The position numbers were made by a program, and so were the translations under genes. This document shows, piece after piece, positions 27,512-36,929 of a stretch of 64,000 bases of DNA. The stretch's first letter is position 1; every line of letters starts with the position of its first letter. The stretch is from an uncultured Myxococcales bacterium (lineage in GTDB: Bacteria > Myxococcota_A > UBA9042), in NCBI GenBank assembly GCA_903842345.1, contig CAIMLR010000004.1, positions 186,001-250,000 of the forward strand, given 5' to 3'. Under the pieces are notes generated by a model that was given only the letters and a program-made list of their open reading frames with translations, did not search any database and was not told the DNA's origin.

Positions 27512-29518
27512 ATGAATAGGCGCATTCTGGTGACGATGGCGGTGCTCGTGGGCGCGACGGCGGCGTTGTGGCTGTGGCAAGCGGAGTGGGCGGGACCGCC
27601 GCAGGTGACCGTGCAGGCGGCGACGCAGCGACCGGCGCAAGCGGCGATGGCACAGCCGGTGGAGCGATCGGCGACGGCGTTGCCGGGGCTCGCGGGCAGC
27701 TACGCGGTGCGGTACGTGGCGACGATGGAAGGCCTGTCGGCGAGCGCCGGCACGCGGCAGAAGATGGCGCTCACGCTGACCGGCGCGCTGGATGTCGCGG
27801 GGCTTGCGGCGCCTGGCAATGGCGAAAACGTCGCGTTCCGACTGCGCAATCCGGCGCTGACGGGCGATGACGGCATGCTGCAGGCGGCGAGCCTGACGCG
27901 CGAAACGGCGACGACGGCGCTGGGCAAAGCGTTCGTCGCGCAGGTCGACGGCGAGGGGCGGCTGGGTCAGGCGCGCTTTGAGGCGGACGTGCCGCCGGGC
28001 GTGCAGGCGCTGCTGCTCAACCTGATGCAACACGCGCAGCTGGTGCGGCCGGCCGCGCCCCAAGGATCGCAGTGGCAGGCGACGGAGCAGGACCTCAACC
28101 ACAGCTACACGGCGGAGTACACGCTCGCAGGGGCGCAGGTGCACAAGCACTGGCAGGAGCGCGGTGGCGACGAACTGCAGACGCTGCCACCGGGGTATCA
28201 GGCCACGCATGACGTGACGTTTGCGCTGGCGGATGCGCGGGTGGCGCAGGTCAAGGCGCACAGCGAAGGCAAGGCGGAGCTGGGCGGCGGCGCTCCGACA
28301 GCGCTGGTGTTCGCGATGGATCTGCAATGGGACCGGCAGCCGGACGTGGACGCGACGTGGGCCAAGAGCCTGCACCCGGACGCGCTGGTGGCCTTTGAGC
28401 GCGAGCGCGGCGTCAAGCCCCTGCGCCATGCGGATCCGCGCGAAGTGGAGACGATCCTGACAAGCGCGAACGCGGCGGCGACGGCGAAGGATTGGCAGAA
28501 GCGCCACCAGCTGGCGGCGGAGTTGGCGACCGCCATGGCCCGGAACGACGCGGCGACGGATCTGGCGGCCAAGCAGCTGCGCGAATCGACCAGCGAGCCG
28601 GTGCGGCGGACGGTGCTGGAAGCGATGGCGCAGGCCGAGTCGCCGGCGGCGCAGAAAGCGCTGGTGGGCGCGGCGGCGGATCCCAAGCTGGACGCGGAGA
28701 CGCGACGTCAGGCGCTGGTGGCAGGCGCCTTTGTGCAGCGGCCGCAGCCCGAGTACCTGGCGCAACTGGGCATGCTGGCCTACAGCTCGACCGACCACGA
28801 GTTTGGCGCGATGGCGGCGATGACGATGGCGCAGATGGTGCGGGTGGCGCTGGCGCAAGCGGCCGATGGCGGCACCGTGGTTGGAGGCGGATCGGCGCAG
28901 AAGCTGGCGCAGACGTTCACGGCGGAGGCGACGGCGCGGCTGGCGCCGCAGATCCCGCTGGCAGCGAGCACGGGCGCAACGACGCCGCCGGCTGTGCAGC
29001 TGCACGATGGCAAGGCCCGCTGGAACTGGGTGGCGGCGTTGGGCAACGCCGCGCTGCCGCAGACGCTGCCGCTGCTGCTGACGCTGCTGAAGGACCCCGG
29101 CGAGTTCACGCGGTCGGCGGCGGCGTATTCGCTGCGCTTTTTTGACCCGGCGCAGGTCGTGACCGCCCTGACCGGGACGATGGCGCAGGACGACTCGATC
29201 TACGTACGGGCGGCGGTGCTCCGGGCGTGTGCGTTCTTGGGCCCGGCGGCGACCCAGACGCTGGTGCACAAGGCGCTGCGCTACGACAAAAGCGAGATGG
29301 TGCGCGAGACGGCGGGTTACGTGGTCGCGGCCTGGATGCAGAAGACGCCGGATTTGAAGGACCTGCTGGATGACGCGATTGCCCATGAATCGTCGGCCAA
29401 AGTTGTCGATACGCTGAAGAATTTTGCTCAGCCCGGGCGTGTGGCGGCGCCGTTCCATCTGGTGTCCGGGACGCCTGAAACCGCGCCCGGCAGCCCTCGA
29501 ACCAAGGAGGCCCCGTGA
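27512..29518 (+). CDS. Secreted HEAT-repeat protein, vitellogenin N-terminal-like layout
   Basis: Predicted protein of 668 residues with a signal peptide or anchor (ILVTMAVLVGATAALWLW). Residues about 50-290 are beta-rich and amphipathic (YAVRYVATMEGLSASAG, KMALTLTGALDVAG, VAFRLRNPAL). Residues about 310-650 are helical repeats of HEAT type (AAYSLRFFDP, AAVLRACAFLG). A beta-barrel with a VxFRLxNP-like motif followed by an alpha-superhelix is the layout of the vitellogenin/large-lipid-transfer N-terminal module. That likeness is my reading of pattern only. It starts 12 bp after the giant gene and its stop overlaps the next start (GTGA), so it belongs to that operon. Confidence 0.8.
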   Translation: MNRRILVTMAVLVGATAALWLWQAEWAGPPQVTVQAATQRPAQAAMAQPVERSATALPGLAGSYAVRYVATMEGLSASAGTRQKMALTLTGALDVAGLAAPGNGENVAFRLRNPALTGDDGMLQAASLTRETATTALGKAFVAQVDGEGRLGQARFEADVPPGVQALLLNLMQHAQLVRPAAPQGSQWQATEQDLNHSYTAEYTLAGAQVHKHWQERGGDELQTLPPGYQATHDVTFALADARVAQVKAHSEGKAELGGGAPTALVFAMDLQWDRQPDVDATWAKSLHPDALVAFERERGVKPLRHADPREVETILTSANAAATAKDWQKRHQLAAELATAMARNDAATDLAAKQLRESTSEPVRRTVLEAMAQAESPAAQKALVGAAADPKLDAETRRQALVAGAFVQRPQPEYLAQLGMLAYSSTDHEFGAMAAMTMAQMVRVALAQAADGGTVVGGGSAQKLAQTFTAEATARLAPQIPLAASTGATTPPAVQLHDGKARWNWVAALGNAALPQTLPLLLTLLKDPGEFTRSAAAYSLRFFDPAQVVTALTGTMAQDDSIYVRAAVLRACAFLGPAATQTLVHKALRYDKSEMVRETAGYVVAAWMQKTPDLKDLLDDAIAHESSAKVVDTLKNFAQPGRVAAPFHLVSGTPETAPGSPRTKEAP

Positions 29519-31713
29519 ATCGGCAGGCCCTGACTTTCCTCCTGCTGCTCGCGGCGCTCCTGGCCGGCTGCGGCACGACGACCACGTGCGGCGACGGCAC
29601 AGTCAACGTCGGCGGCAGCTGCGTGCCCGATCCGAATGCGCTCAACTGCGGCGACGGCACATCGCTGGCCGATGGCCAATGCGTGACGGTGGACGCAGGT
29701 CCGATCGACTCCGCCGGCACGGATGCGACAGGAACCGATGCGACGGCTGAAATCGATGCGGCAGCGGATGCGACAGAAGGCACGGACGTCGCGGGCGATG
29801 GGACGCCTGACGCGTGCCAGCCCAACTGCATCGGCCGGACGTGCGGCGACGACGGCTGCGGTGGCGCGTGCGGCGCGTGCGGCGACCCGGCCAAGCCCGT
29901 TTGCGACGCGCTTTTGGGCCAATGCAAGTCCGGCTGCGTCCCGCAATGCAAAGGCAAGAACTGCGGCGACGACAAGTGCGGCGGAACGTGCGGCGCGTGC
30001 CAGGGCAGCGACGTCTGCTCCAGCGCCGGCGTGTGCGTGCCGCCCGCGTGGACCTGCGACAAAACTGCGTACGGCGAGGGCTTTTCATGTGACTGCAACT
30101 GCGGCGCGCCCGACCCGGACTGCCAGAACGCCAAGCTGCCGCTGTGGGGCTGCGGCGACAAGGAAACGTGCGACAGCAGCGGCAAGTGCGTCTCCGGCGT
30201 GCCAGCCGCGTGGACCTGTGCGCCGGTCAGCTACGCCGGCGTGGATTTCTGCGACTGCAACTGCGGCGCGCCCGATCCCGACTGCGCCTTTGGCCTGCCC
30301 GTCCACGGCTGCAAGTCCGCCGCCGCCACCTGCGACGCCAGCGGCAAGTGCTCGGAATGCGTGGCGAACTGCACCGGCAAGGCGTGCGGCGACGACGGCT
30401 GCGGCGGCTTCTGCGGCTACTGCACGGACAGCGTGAAGACGACGTGCAACGCCAGTGGCGAATGCGTCGACCCGTGCGCGGGGCCCAAGCCGCTTGCCTG
30501 CGCTGCAGCGACCTGCGGCAACGACGGCTGCGGCGGCACCTGCGGCACCTGCGCCAGCGACAGCCAGTGCGTCAGCGGCCAATGCCAGAAGACGGGCAGC
30601 CTGGACTCCTGCGTCGGCCACTGCGGCTCGACCGCGCCCTCGGGCTGCTACTGCACCAAAGGCTGCGCGGCGAACGGCAACTGCTGCACCGACTACGCCG
30701 CCACCTGCACCTGCAAGCCCAACTGCACCGGCAAGAACTGCGGCGACGACGGCTGCGGCGGCTCGTGCGGCACCTGCAGCGGCCCCACGCCGTATTGCGG
30801 CGCCAACAGCCAATGCACCGCGACGTGCGCGCCCCAATGCACCGGCAAGACCTGCGGCGACGACGGCTGCGGCAGCACGTGCGGAACCTGCGCGAGCGGC
30901 GCGTCGTGCGCGTACACCAGCCAGTGCGTCCCCGACGCATGGAAATGCGATCTCAGCTACTTTGGCGACAAGGGCGCGTGCGACTGCGGCTGCGGCGCGA
31001 TTGACCCGGACTGCGCCAGCGGCAAGCTGGGCGTCGACGGCTGCCCTGGCAGCGACACCTGCACGGCCAGCGGATTTTGCGCCGCGACGTTCTGCAGCAC
31101 GGACGGCGACTGCAGCGGCAAGTGGTGCACCGGCGCGTGGCCCAAGTCCGCCGGCGTCTACGGCGGCGTGTGCGGCGACTTGTTCCCCAGCGGCGGCGCG
31201 GCCGGAACGCCGTGTATGATCGCCGAGGAATGCGGCTGGGGCCTGTGCCTGAAGGAGGCCTGCCGCACGCATTGCAGCACCGACGGCCAGTGCGGCGCGG
31301 GCTGGCTGTGCGAAGGCTTGCCGGTCGTGAACGCGGCGACGGGCTCGACCTGGGGCTTTGCCGGCGCCTGCGTCCAGCCCTACGGCAGCGCCAAGGCGTG
31401 CACCAAACAGGCGGACTGCAGCGCGGCGGGTGAGACGTGCGTCGCGCGCGTCGATCCGGCAACGCTGGGCCCGCGCTACGTCTGCGAAGCCGTGCCCGCC
31501 TCGCCCGCCGCCGGAGCCAGCTGCGCGGTTTCTGCCTGCCCCGACTGGCAAATCTGCATCGACACGCCCAAGGGCATGAAGTGCGCCCTGCCTTGCCCCG
31601 GCGGCGTCGTCGACTGCCCAAGCGGCTGGACGTGCGTGGCCAAGCCACTGAACAATGCCGGAACGCCCGATCCCTCTGACGACCCGAAGGTGCCGACATG
31701 CCAGCCCAACTGA
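29515..31713 (+). CDS. Cys-rich surface lipoprotein
   Basis: Predicted protein of 732 residues from a GTG start with a strong AAGGAGG site. Lipobox LLAGC (Cys19). A D/A/T-rich linker (about 60-100) leads into a Cys-rich body with six CGDDGCGG-type motifs like those in the giant protein. Between them lie modules such as FSCDCNCGAPDPDC and a somatomedin-B-like patch (CYCTKGCAANGNCC). The C-terminal ~250 residues have spaced Cys pairs (CSTDGDCSGKWC, CKQADCSAAGETC). It is probably a disulfide-stabilised surface partner of the giant protein. Confidence 0.85.
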   Translation: MNRQALTFLLLLAALLAGCGTTTTCGDGTVNVGGSCVPDPNALNCGDGTSLADGQCVTVDAGPIDSAGTDATGTDATAEIDAAADATEGTDVAGDGTPDACQPNCIGRTCGDDGCGGACGACGDPAKPVCDALLGQCKSGCVPQCKGKNCGDDKCGGTCGACQGSDVCSSAGVCVPPAWTCDKTAYGEGFSCDCNCGAPDPDCQNAKLPLWGCGDKETCDSSGKCVSGVPAAWTCAPVSYAGVDFCDCNCGAPDPDCAFGLPVHGCKSAAATCDASGKCSECVANCTGKACGDDGCGGFCGYCTDSVKTTCNASGECVDPCAGPKPLACAAATCGNDGCGGTCGTCASDSQCVSGQCQKTGSLDSCVGHCGSTAPSGCYCTKGCAANGNCCTDYAATCTCKPNCTGKNCGDDGCGGSCGTCSGPTPYCGANSQCTATCAPQCTGKTCGDDGCGSTCGTCASGASCAYTSQCVPDAWKCDLSYFGDKGACDCGCGAIDPDCASGKLGVDGCPGSDTCTASGFCAATFCSTDGDCSGKWCTGAWPKSAGVYGGVCGDLFPSGGAAGTPCMIAEECGWGLCLKEACRTHCSTDGQCGAGWLCEGLPVVNAATGSTWGFAGACVQPYGSAKACTKQADCSAAGETCVARVDPATLGPRYVCEAVPASPAAGASCAVSACPDWQICIDTPKGMKCALPCPGGVVDCPSGWTCVAKPLNNAGTPDPSDDPKVPTCQPN

Positions 31714-31721
31714 ACCCTGCG

Positions 31722-34154
31722 ATGACTTGGGCGCGCGCGTTTGCGTGCCTGTGCGTGCTTGTGGGCGCCTCGGCCTGCGGCAGCTCCGGGCCCGCGTGCG
31801 CGAGCGGAACCCACGTGTCCGGAAACGCGTGCGTGGCGGACGGTCCTGCCCCTGTTTGCGGCGCCGGCACGGTGCAAGAAGGCAGCGTATGCGTGCCCGT
31901 CGACGGCGGCAGCACCGCAGATGCGACTGGCGACGCTTCCGGTACCGACGATGCACAGGCCGACACCGGCGCGACAGACATTGATACTGCTGCGGATTTG
32001 CCGGATTCGGCCACCAGCTGCCTGACGCCCTGCGCCAAAGGCTACGTGTGCAGCGCGCTGGGGACGTGCGAGCCCGACCAGGTCACCGTGACGTGGACCT
32101 GCCTGCCGGTGGCCAAGGGCGACGGCGCGACGTGCGACTGCAACTGCGGCGAGCCCGATCCAGACTGCGCCGACGCCAGCCTGCCTGTGGCCGGCTGCGG
32201 CTTGGGCGGCGCCTGCAAAGCCGATGGCACCTGCGCAACCTGCGTGGCGTCCTGCAGCGGCAAGCAGTGCGGCTCGGACGGCTGTGGCGGCTCGTGCGGC
32301 ACCTGCCTGGACCCGACCAAGCTGTACTGCAGCAAGACCGGCCAGTGCATCGCAGCGTGCCTGCCCGCGTGCAGCGGCCTCGATTGCGGCGACGACGGCT
32401 GCGGCGGATCGTGCGGCGCGTGCACGGGCAGCAAGCTCTGCCAGTCGGGCCATTGCACCGCGCTCCCGCCGGAGCTCTCGTGCGTCAACCAGTGCGGCGG
32501 CCTGGCCACCGGCGGCTGTTCTTGCGAAAAAGGCTGCAAAAACGCGGGGACGTGCTGCGGCGATGTCGATTTCGCCTGCGCCTGCCTGCCCGACTGCAGC
32601 GGCAAACAGTGCGGTTCGGACGGCTGCGGCGGCTTCTGCGGCGACTGCGCCGAGGGCCTGTACTGCGACGTCGGCCAGTGCGCCGTCGACCTGTGCCATC
32701 CCGATCCGTGCGCCGGCAACGGCAGCTGCAGCCAGGTCGACGGCAGCTGCACGTGCGACAGCAAGTTCACCGGCAAGCAGTGCAACGCCTGCGCCGCGGG
32801 ACTGGTCGACTACCCCAAGTGCACGCCCGATCAATGCGCCGGAAAAACTGGGACTTGCAGCGGCCACGGCGCCTGCCAAGCCATCGACGGCAGCTGCGTG
32901 TGCGACACTGGCTTTGCCGGTGCGAGCTGCGGCGCGTGCGTGCTCGCCGGCGCCACCTGGCCCGCGTGCACCGACCCGTGCGCGGGCAAGGTCTGCACCG
33001 ACGACAACCCGTGCACCAACGACACCTGCGACGCCACCGGCGCGTGCAAATTCATCGCCAACAGCCTGCCGTGCGACGACGGCGACCCTTGCACGCAAAA
33101 CGACACCTGCAGCACCGGCGGCTGCTACGGAACCGTCAGCTGCACCATCGCGGTCAACAGCAGCGACGACGTCGACGACGGCACCTGCGACGGCAGCCAC
33201 TGCAGCTTGCGCGAGGCCATCCTCCTGGCCAACTCCAACCTTGACGCGAGCAGCATCGGCTTTACCAAGGATCTGACCATCACACCGGCGAGCGCATTGC
33301 CGACCATCAAGGCGCCGGTGAGCATCGTCGGCAACGGCCATGCGGTGATCCTGGACGGCGGCGGCGCGCAGATCCTGCTGGCCCAGAACGCCGGCTTGAC
33401 GCTGCGCAACCTGACCGTGCGCAAAGGTTCGGCGGCGCAGGGCGGCGCGGTGCAGGTGACGGGCGGCCAGTTCACGGCGCAGCGCGTGCGGTTCTTGGAC
33501 AATGCCAGCAGCAAGGACGGAGGCGCGGTCTACGTCGACGGTCCCGCCGACGTCAGCGAGTGCCACTTCCAGGGCAACACCGCCACGGGCAAAGGCGGCG
33601 CAATCGACCTCGCCGCAGGCAACACGCTCACCGTCAACCGCAGCAGCTTCGACGGCAACAGCGCCGGCTCGGGCGGGGCCATCGCGACGGGCGGCACGCT
33701 CAACGTGGTCAACAGCTCGTTCATCAAGAACAGCGCCAGTAGCAGCGGCGGCGCCATTGTTGCCCAAGAGGCCACGATCCTGCAGTGCAGCCTGTGGAGC
33801 GACAGCCCCGTCGCAGTCCCGGACGTCGCCGTGCCCACGCTTCACCTCGGCAACAGCGTCATCGCCGGCCTCGCCAGCCTCGGCAACTTGTGCAGCGCGA
33901 GCACCGTCGACGCCATCGGCACGTGGATCGCGGACGGCAGCTGCAGCGCCAACTTGAGCGGCGTCGTCACCGGACTGTCGGTCGTCAACACGACTTTTGG
34001 CGAAATCCTCAGCGTGGCCAGCGGCTCCGGCTTGATTGACGCCGGCAACATCGGCGCGTGCGGCACCAGCAGCGTCGCGGGCGTGGACCAGATTCAGACG
34101 CCGCGGCCGCAAGGCATGGCGTGCGACATCGGGGCGATGGAAGTCCTGCCGTAG
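31722..34154 (+). CDS. Cys-rich lipoprotein with right-handed beta-helix
   Basis: Predicted protein of 810 residues from ATG 31722, which gives a good signal peptide with lipobox GASAC (Cys19). An ATG at 31698, overlapping the previous gene, would add eight residues. After the D/A/T linker come three CG(S/D)DGCGG motifs and EGF-like segments (CAGNGSCSQVDGSC, CSGHGACQAIDGSC). The second half starts with HCSLREAILLANSN and runs as a parallel beta-helix (NLTVRKGSAAQGGAVQ, GGAIDLAAGNTL, GGAIATGGTLNVVNSSF). It ends with IDAGN and a choice-of-anchor-Q-like tail. Last gene of the operon. It is likely a surface adhesin or carbohydrate-binding protein. Confidence 0.85.
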   Translation: MTWARAFACLCVLVGASACGSSGPACASGTHVSGNACVADGPAPVCGAGTVQEGSVCVPVDGGSTADATGDASGTDDAQADTGATDIDTAADLPDSATSCLTPCAKGYVCSALGTCEPDQVTVTWTCLPVAKGDGATCDCNCGEPDPDCADASLPVAGCGLGGACKADGTCATCVASCSGKQCGSDGCGGSCGTCLDPTKLYCSKTGQCIAACLPACSGLDCGDDGCGGSCGACTGSKLCQSGHCTALPPELSCVNQCGGLATGGCSCEKGCKNAGTCCGDVDFACACLPDCSGKQCGSDGCGGFCGDCAEGLYCDVGQCAVDLCHPDPCAGNGSCSQVDGSCTCDSKFTGKQCNACAAGLVDYPKCTPDQCAGKTGTCSGHGACQAIDGSCVCDTGFAGASCGACVLAGATWPACTDPCAGKVCTDDNPCTNDTCDATGACKFIANSLPCDDGDPCTQNDTCSTGGCYGTVSCTIAVNSSDDVDDGTCDGSHCSLREAILLANSNLDASSIGFTKDLTITPASALPTIKAPVSIVGNGHAVILDGGGAQILLAQNAGLTLRNLTVRKGSAAQGGAVQVTGGQFTAQRVRFLDNASSKDGGAVYVDGPADVSECHFQGNTATGKGGAIDLAAGNTLTVNRSSFDGNSAGSGGAIATGGTLNVVNSSFIKNSASSSGGAIVAQEATILQCSLWSDSPVAVPDVAVPTLHLGNSVIAGLASLGNLCSASTVDAIGTWIADGSCSANLSGVVTGLSVVNTTFGEILSVASGSGLIDAGNIGACGTSSVAGVDQIQTPRPQGMACDIGAMEVLP

Positions 34155-34168
34155 CCAGAACGGCGAAC

Positions 34169-34194
34169 CGCCTGCCGAGGCCGAGGCTGGCGGA
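34169..34194 (+). terminator. Hairpin after the giant-protein operon
   Basis: CCGCCTGCC (34169-34177) and GGCTGGCGG (34186-34194) form a 9-bp stem with one central mismatch and an 8-base loop. It lies 15 bp past the last stop, in a gap between converging genes. There is only a short T stretch after it, so a Rho-independent role is possible but not certain. Confidence 0.4.
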
Positions 34195-34267
34195 CTTTCA
34201 AGACCGGCCAACGCGGGCGTGCGCCGCGCAGCTGCCGCCAACCGCTCCGGTGTAGGTGGACCGTGTT

Positions 34268-34837
34268 CTAGGGCCGCGCCGCGTTCAGGCCCGGCAGCGC
34301 GACTTCCACCAGCGCGTCGGTCTGCGTATCGGCGGCGAACAGCATCGTGACGTCCCAGGGCTGCGCGGACTGAAGTTCGGCCACCGCCATGCGCGCCGTC
34401 GCCAGATCCACCGCCTGGTCCAGGATGAGCAGCGCGGACCGCGGCGACACGCCCGAGCGGTGATTCCAGTCCTCGATCGCCGACGTCAACTGCGCGCGGA
34501 TGGCGCCTTTCTCAATCGGCCCCGGACCCAGCACATCGCGCTCGGCCACCGTCACGCCATGGGGCCCAACCAACAGCCAAAAGCGCTTGTTCAGCTCCGC
34601 GGGCGCAAACGGCTGCGCGGGCGCCGTCGCTTGCACGAGCGTCGCCAGTTCGGACTCCCGCGCCGGCGGATGCCACTGGTAGGCCGTCGTCAGGTCCGCC
34701 GTCCCCGTCAAGTGGCGGGCCGACTGCGCCACTTTGGCGTCGGTCCCCGGCGGCGGCGGAATGGAGCCTTGCGGATTGCAGCTGCCACCGCAGCCGGTCA
34801 GGAGGACGAACAGAATGGAGTGCAGGTGCAAGCGCAT
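34268..34837 (-). CDS. Small lipoprotein of unknown function
   Basis: Predicted protein of 189 residues. Lipobox LLTGC (Cys16) follows a short hydrophobic stretch. Residues about 40-189 form an alpha/beta domain with RFWLLVGPHGVTVAERDVLG, ALLILDQAVDLATARMAVAEL and WDVTMLFAADTQTDALVEVAL. The end (LLILDQAVD, LFAADT) resembles ExbD/TolR-like periplasmic domains or bacterial hydrolase folds, but not enough to name it. No good ribosome-binding site is visible for the start at 34837 or for the in-frame ATG at 34849. It converges with the giant-protein operon. Confidence 0.65.
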   Translation of the reverse strand: MRLHLHSILFVLLTGCGGSCNPQGSIPPPPGTDAKVAQSARHLTGTADLTTAYQWHPPARESELATLVQATAPAQPFAPAELNKRFWLLVGPHGVTVAERDVLGPGPIEKGAIRAQLTSAIEDWNHRSGVSPRSALLILDQAVDLATARMAVAELQSAQPWDVTMLFAADTQTDALVEVALPGLNAARP

Positions 34838-35024
34838 GGGCCAAATCATAGCGTCAGTGGCCGAAGTCAAGCAAGAGTGGCGCCGCATCCCAAAGCCAGC
34901 GTGCAACGCCAAGCCGAGCCGTCGCCCAGGGCGGAGTTGGAACCGGATGTAACCGGTTGGCATCAGCGACTGGCGGAGGCGCGGCAGGAGGTGGCTTCGG
35001 GCGCGACTGGGGAGTTCGCGGAGG

Positions 35025-35168
35025 TTTGGGGTGATGATGGGGCCATTGTCGTGAACAGGTGTCCGCATTGCGAAGTGCCGGCCAGCACGAGCCGGTCCTA
35101 CCGGTGCGCATTCCGTGCCCGTCGGCTACGCAGCGCCATTCTGGGCGCCGAACGCGGCTACCGGCGCT
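35025..35168 (+). repeat. Dispersed intergenic repeat, copy 1 (core 35036-35077)
   Basis: The core ends AACAGGTGTCCGCATTGCGAA. The right arm (GTCGGCTACGCAGCGCCATT) matches copies at 43.2 and 48.7 kb. It ends just before the stop of the SDR gene. Confidence 0.6.
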
Positions 35169-35171
35169 CCT

Positions 35172-36146
35172 TCAGGACACCGCGCTCATGGATGCTGGGT
35201 TCGACAAGTCGACGCCAGAGACCTTGACGACGGCCTGCCACGCGGCTTCCTGACTGGCGCGATCATGAAAGTGTGGGTGGCGCATCGCCTCCATCGGGCC
35301 CGTGAGCTTCTTTGGCGCCGAGGCGAAGAACTGCCCTGACACGTCGGTTCCGAACTCCGATGCTTGCAGGTACCGACGGGCGGCTGTCTCAGGCGGCTGG
35401 GTCATGCCGGGGATGAGCTTCACCAGCGGAATGAACACCCACTTCAAGGCCGCGTTGGCGTTCCGCGCCGCCTGGGTGTCGGGCGCGCTTCCCGGCGAGA
35501 CCGCGTAAACGGCCATGCCGGAGGGTAGCCGCCGTGCCAGTGCCGCAGCCCACCAGGCGACGATGAGCTTCGCGTCGGCGTAAGCCCGGTTCGGCTCGTA
35601 CTTCACGTTCGGCCCGCTGCGCACCAAGGCTTCAACAACGGCGGTTCGGTCACCCTGGTGGTGTTTGGCCGCGAAGGCTGCCACGTCGGTGTAGCTGAAC
35701 ATGGGCACGTCGCCTCGGGCAGGTTCCGCGCTGGCGATGACAATTCGCGCGTCGGGGCTCAGCAGGTTGGCGCGGAGCAACCCGACAGTCAGTTGATGAT
35801 GGCCGATCAGCGGGGCCTGAGCCGCCTCGACGCCCGCCGCAGTGAGCACGCGCGCCTTGCCAGGAACCATCCCTGCGTTTAGCAACAGGAAATCGATTGG
35901 CCGCCCTACCCTGACCAGGTCGGCGAGCGCGGATTGAACGCTGGTCGGCGAGTCCAGATCCAGCTCCAGCGGCGTGAAAACCGGTGATTTGCTCTCCGTC
36001 CCGAGTTGAGCCGCCGTTTCCTGCACCCGACCGAGGCTGCGGCCGGTGACGATGATCTCGCGCCAGCCCTTCGCAGCGAGTAGGCTGGCTGCCGCGTATC
36101 CAAGACCGGAGGTGGTGCCGGTGACGAGTGCGATCGAATTTTTCAT
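35172..36146 (-). CDS. Short-chain dehydrogenase/reductase
   Basis: Predicted protein of 324 residues from ATG 36146. Cofactor motif TGTTSGLG (9-16), NAG in LLLNAGMVPG, and active-site Tyr/Lys in YADAK. Acting on an unknown carbonyl or alcohol with NAD(P)H, it fits the larger retinol-dehydrogenase/oxidoreductase-like SDRs. It is divergent from a TetR regulator 125 bp away, which is its likely controller. The substrate cannot be read from sequence. Confidence 0.9.
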   Translation of the reverse strand: MKNSIALVTGTTSGLGYAAASLLAAKGWREIIVTGRSLGRVQETAAQLGTESKSPVFTPLELDLDSPTSVQSALADLVRVGRPIDFLLLNAGMVPGKARVLTAAGVEAAQAPLIGHHQLTVGLLRANLLSPDARIVIASAEPARGDVPMFSYTDVAAFAAKHHQGDRTAVVEALVRSGPNVKYEPNRAYADAKLIVAWWAAALARRLPSGMAVYAVSPGSAPDTQAARNANAALKWVFIPLVKLIPGMTQPPETAARRYLQASEFGTDVSGQFFASAPKKLTGPMEAMRHPHFHDRASQEAAWQAVVKVSGVDLSNPASMSAVS

Positions 36147-36208
36147 GGGTGTCTGCCTGGTCAAAGGTGTAAGGTCGAGTCGCGAGGCGCCGCGAGGCTG
36201 CGGACGAC

Positions 36209-36236
36209 TTGCCAATTCCGAACTGAACAGTATCTT
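36209..36236 (+). promoter_or_regulatory. Promoter of the TetR-family gene
   Basis: TTGCCA (36209-36214) and TATCTT (36231-36236) are separated by 16 bp and lie 36 bp before the TetR start, in the gap shared with the divergent SDR gene. I saw no clean palindrome here, so the operator is not assigned. Confidence 0.45.
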
Positions 36237-36271
36237 AATCTGAGTCGGGGTCGCAAGGAGTTTTTAACTGC

Positions 36272-36904
36272 ATGGTTCACAATACGACCAAGCCGCGTGG
36301 ACGGCCGCGCAGCTTCGACGAGGCGGAGGCGCTGGAAAAGGCGACGCAGGTGTTCTGGTCAAAAGGCTACGACGGCGTGACGATCGACGATCTCGTCGCC
36401 GGGATGGGTGTCGGACGGCCGAGCCTGTATGCCGTCTTCGGCGACAAGCGGACGATTTTCCTGCGTGTGCTGAGGGCGTACGCAGCGGCGAAGGGCGCTC
36501 GTGCCACCCAGGCGCTCTTCGCGCCGCAGCCGCTTCGCGACTCGCTAGCCGACTTCCTCAAGCACGACGTCGAGAGCGCGACCCAGAAAGGCTCCGCCCG
36601 GGGCTGCCTGCTGGTGTGCGTCGCGCCGCTTGTGAACGACGCAGAGGTTCAGGGGTTCCTGCAGAGTGCGGTCGCGGGAGGCGCGGCGATGGTGGAGCGC
36701 CGTTTCCGGGACGGCATCAGCGCCGGAGACATCCCGCCTGACTTTCCCGTGGCCGTGCGCGCCATTCAGGTCACGGACCTTGCGCGTGGCCTGACCATGC
36801 GCGCGCAGCTGGGTACGCCGCGCGAGACGCTGCTCAAAGACGCCGAGGAAGCGGCCGACCTGGTCCTCCTGCCGCGGCGTGGAAATGCGACGCCAGAAGG
36901 TTGA
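36272..36904 (+). CDS. TetR-family transcriptional regulator
   Basis: Predicted protein of 210 residues. N-terminal helix-turn-helix with GRPRSFDEAEALEKATQVFW, then TIDDLVAGMGVGRPSLYAVF and GDKRTIFL. The C-terminal ligand-binding domain (about 80-205) has GSARGCLLVCVAP. AAGGAG lies upstream of the ATG at 36272. It is divergent from the SDR gene, the standard layout for local control in which a ligand releases the repressor. Confidence 0.9.
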   Translation: MVHNTTKPRGRPRSFDEAEALEKATQVFWSKGYDGVTIDDLVAGMGVGRPSLYAVFGDKRTIFLRVLRAYAAAKGARATQALFAPQPLRDSLADFLKHDVESATQKGSARGCLLVCVAPLVNDAEVQGFLQSAVAGGAAMVERRFRDGISAGDIPPDFPVAVRAIQVTDLARGLTMRAQLGTPRETLLKDAEEAADLVLLPRRGNATPEG

Positions 36905-36929
36905 TGCTGGATCGCCTCGACGTCGACGT

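Noticed and set aside
26195-29458. Very long antisense open frame over the HEAT gene (about 1087 codons)
   Set aside because: It is Arg/His-rich, lacks any domain or start signal and lies opposite a clear coding frame. High GC makes such shadows. The same applies to long antisense frames at 18449-19987, 30085-31956 and 31476-34241.
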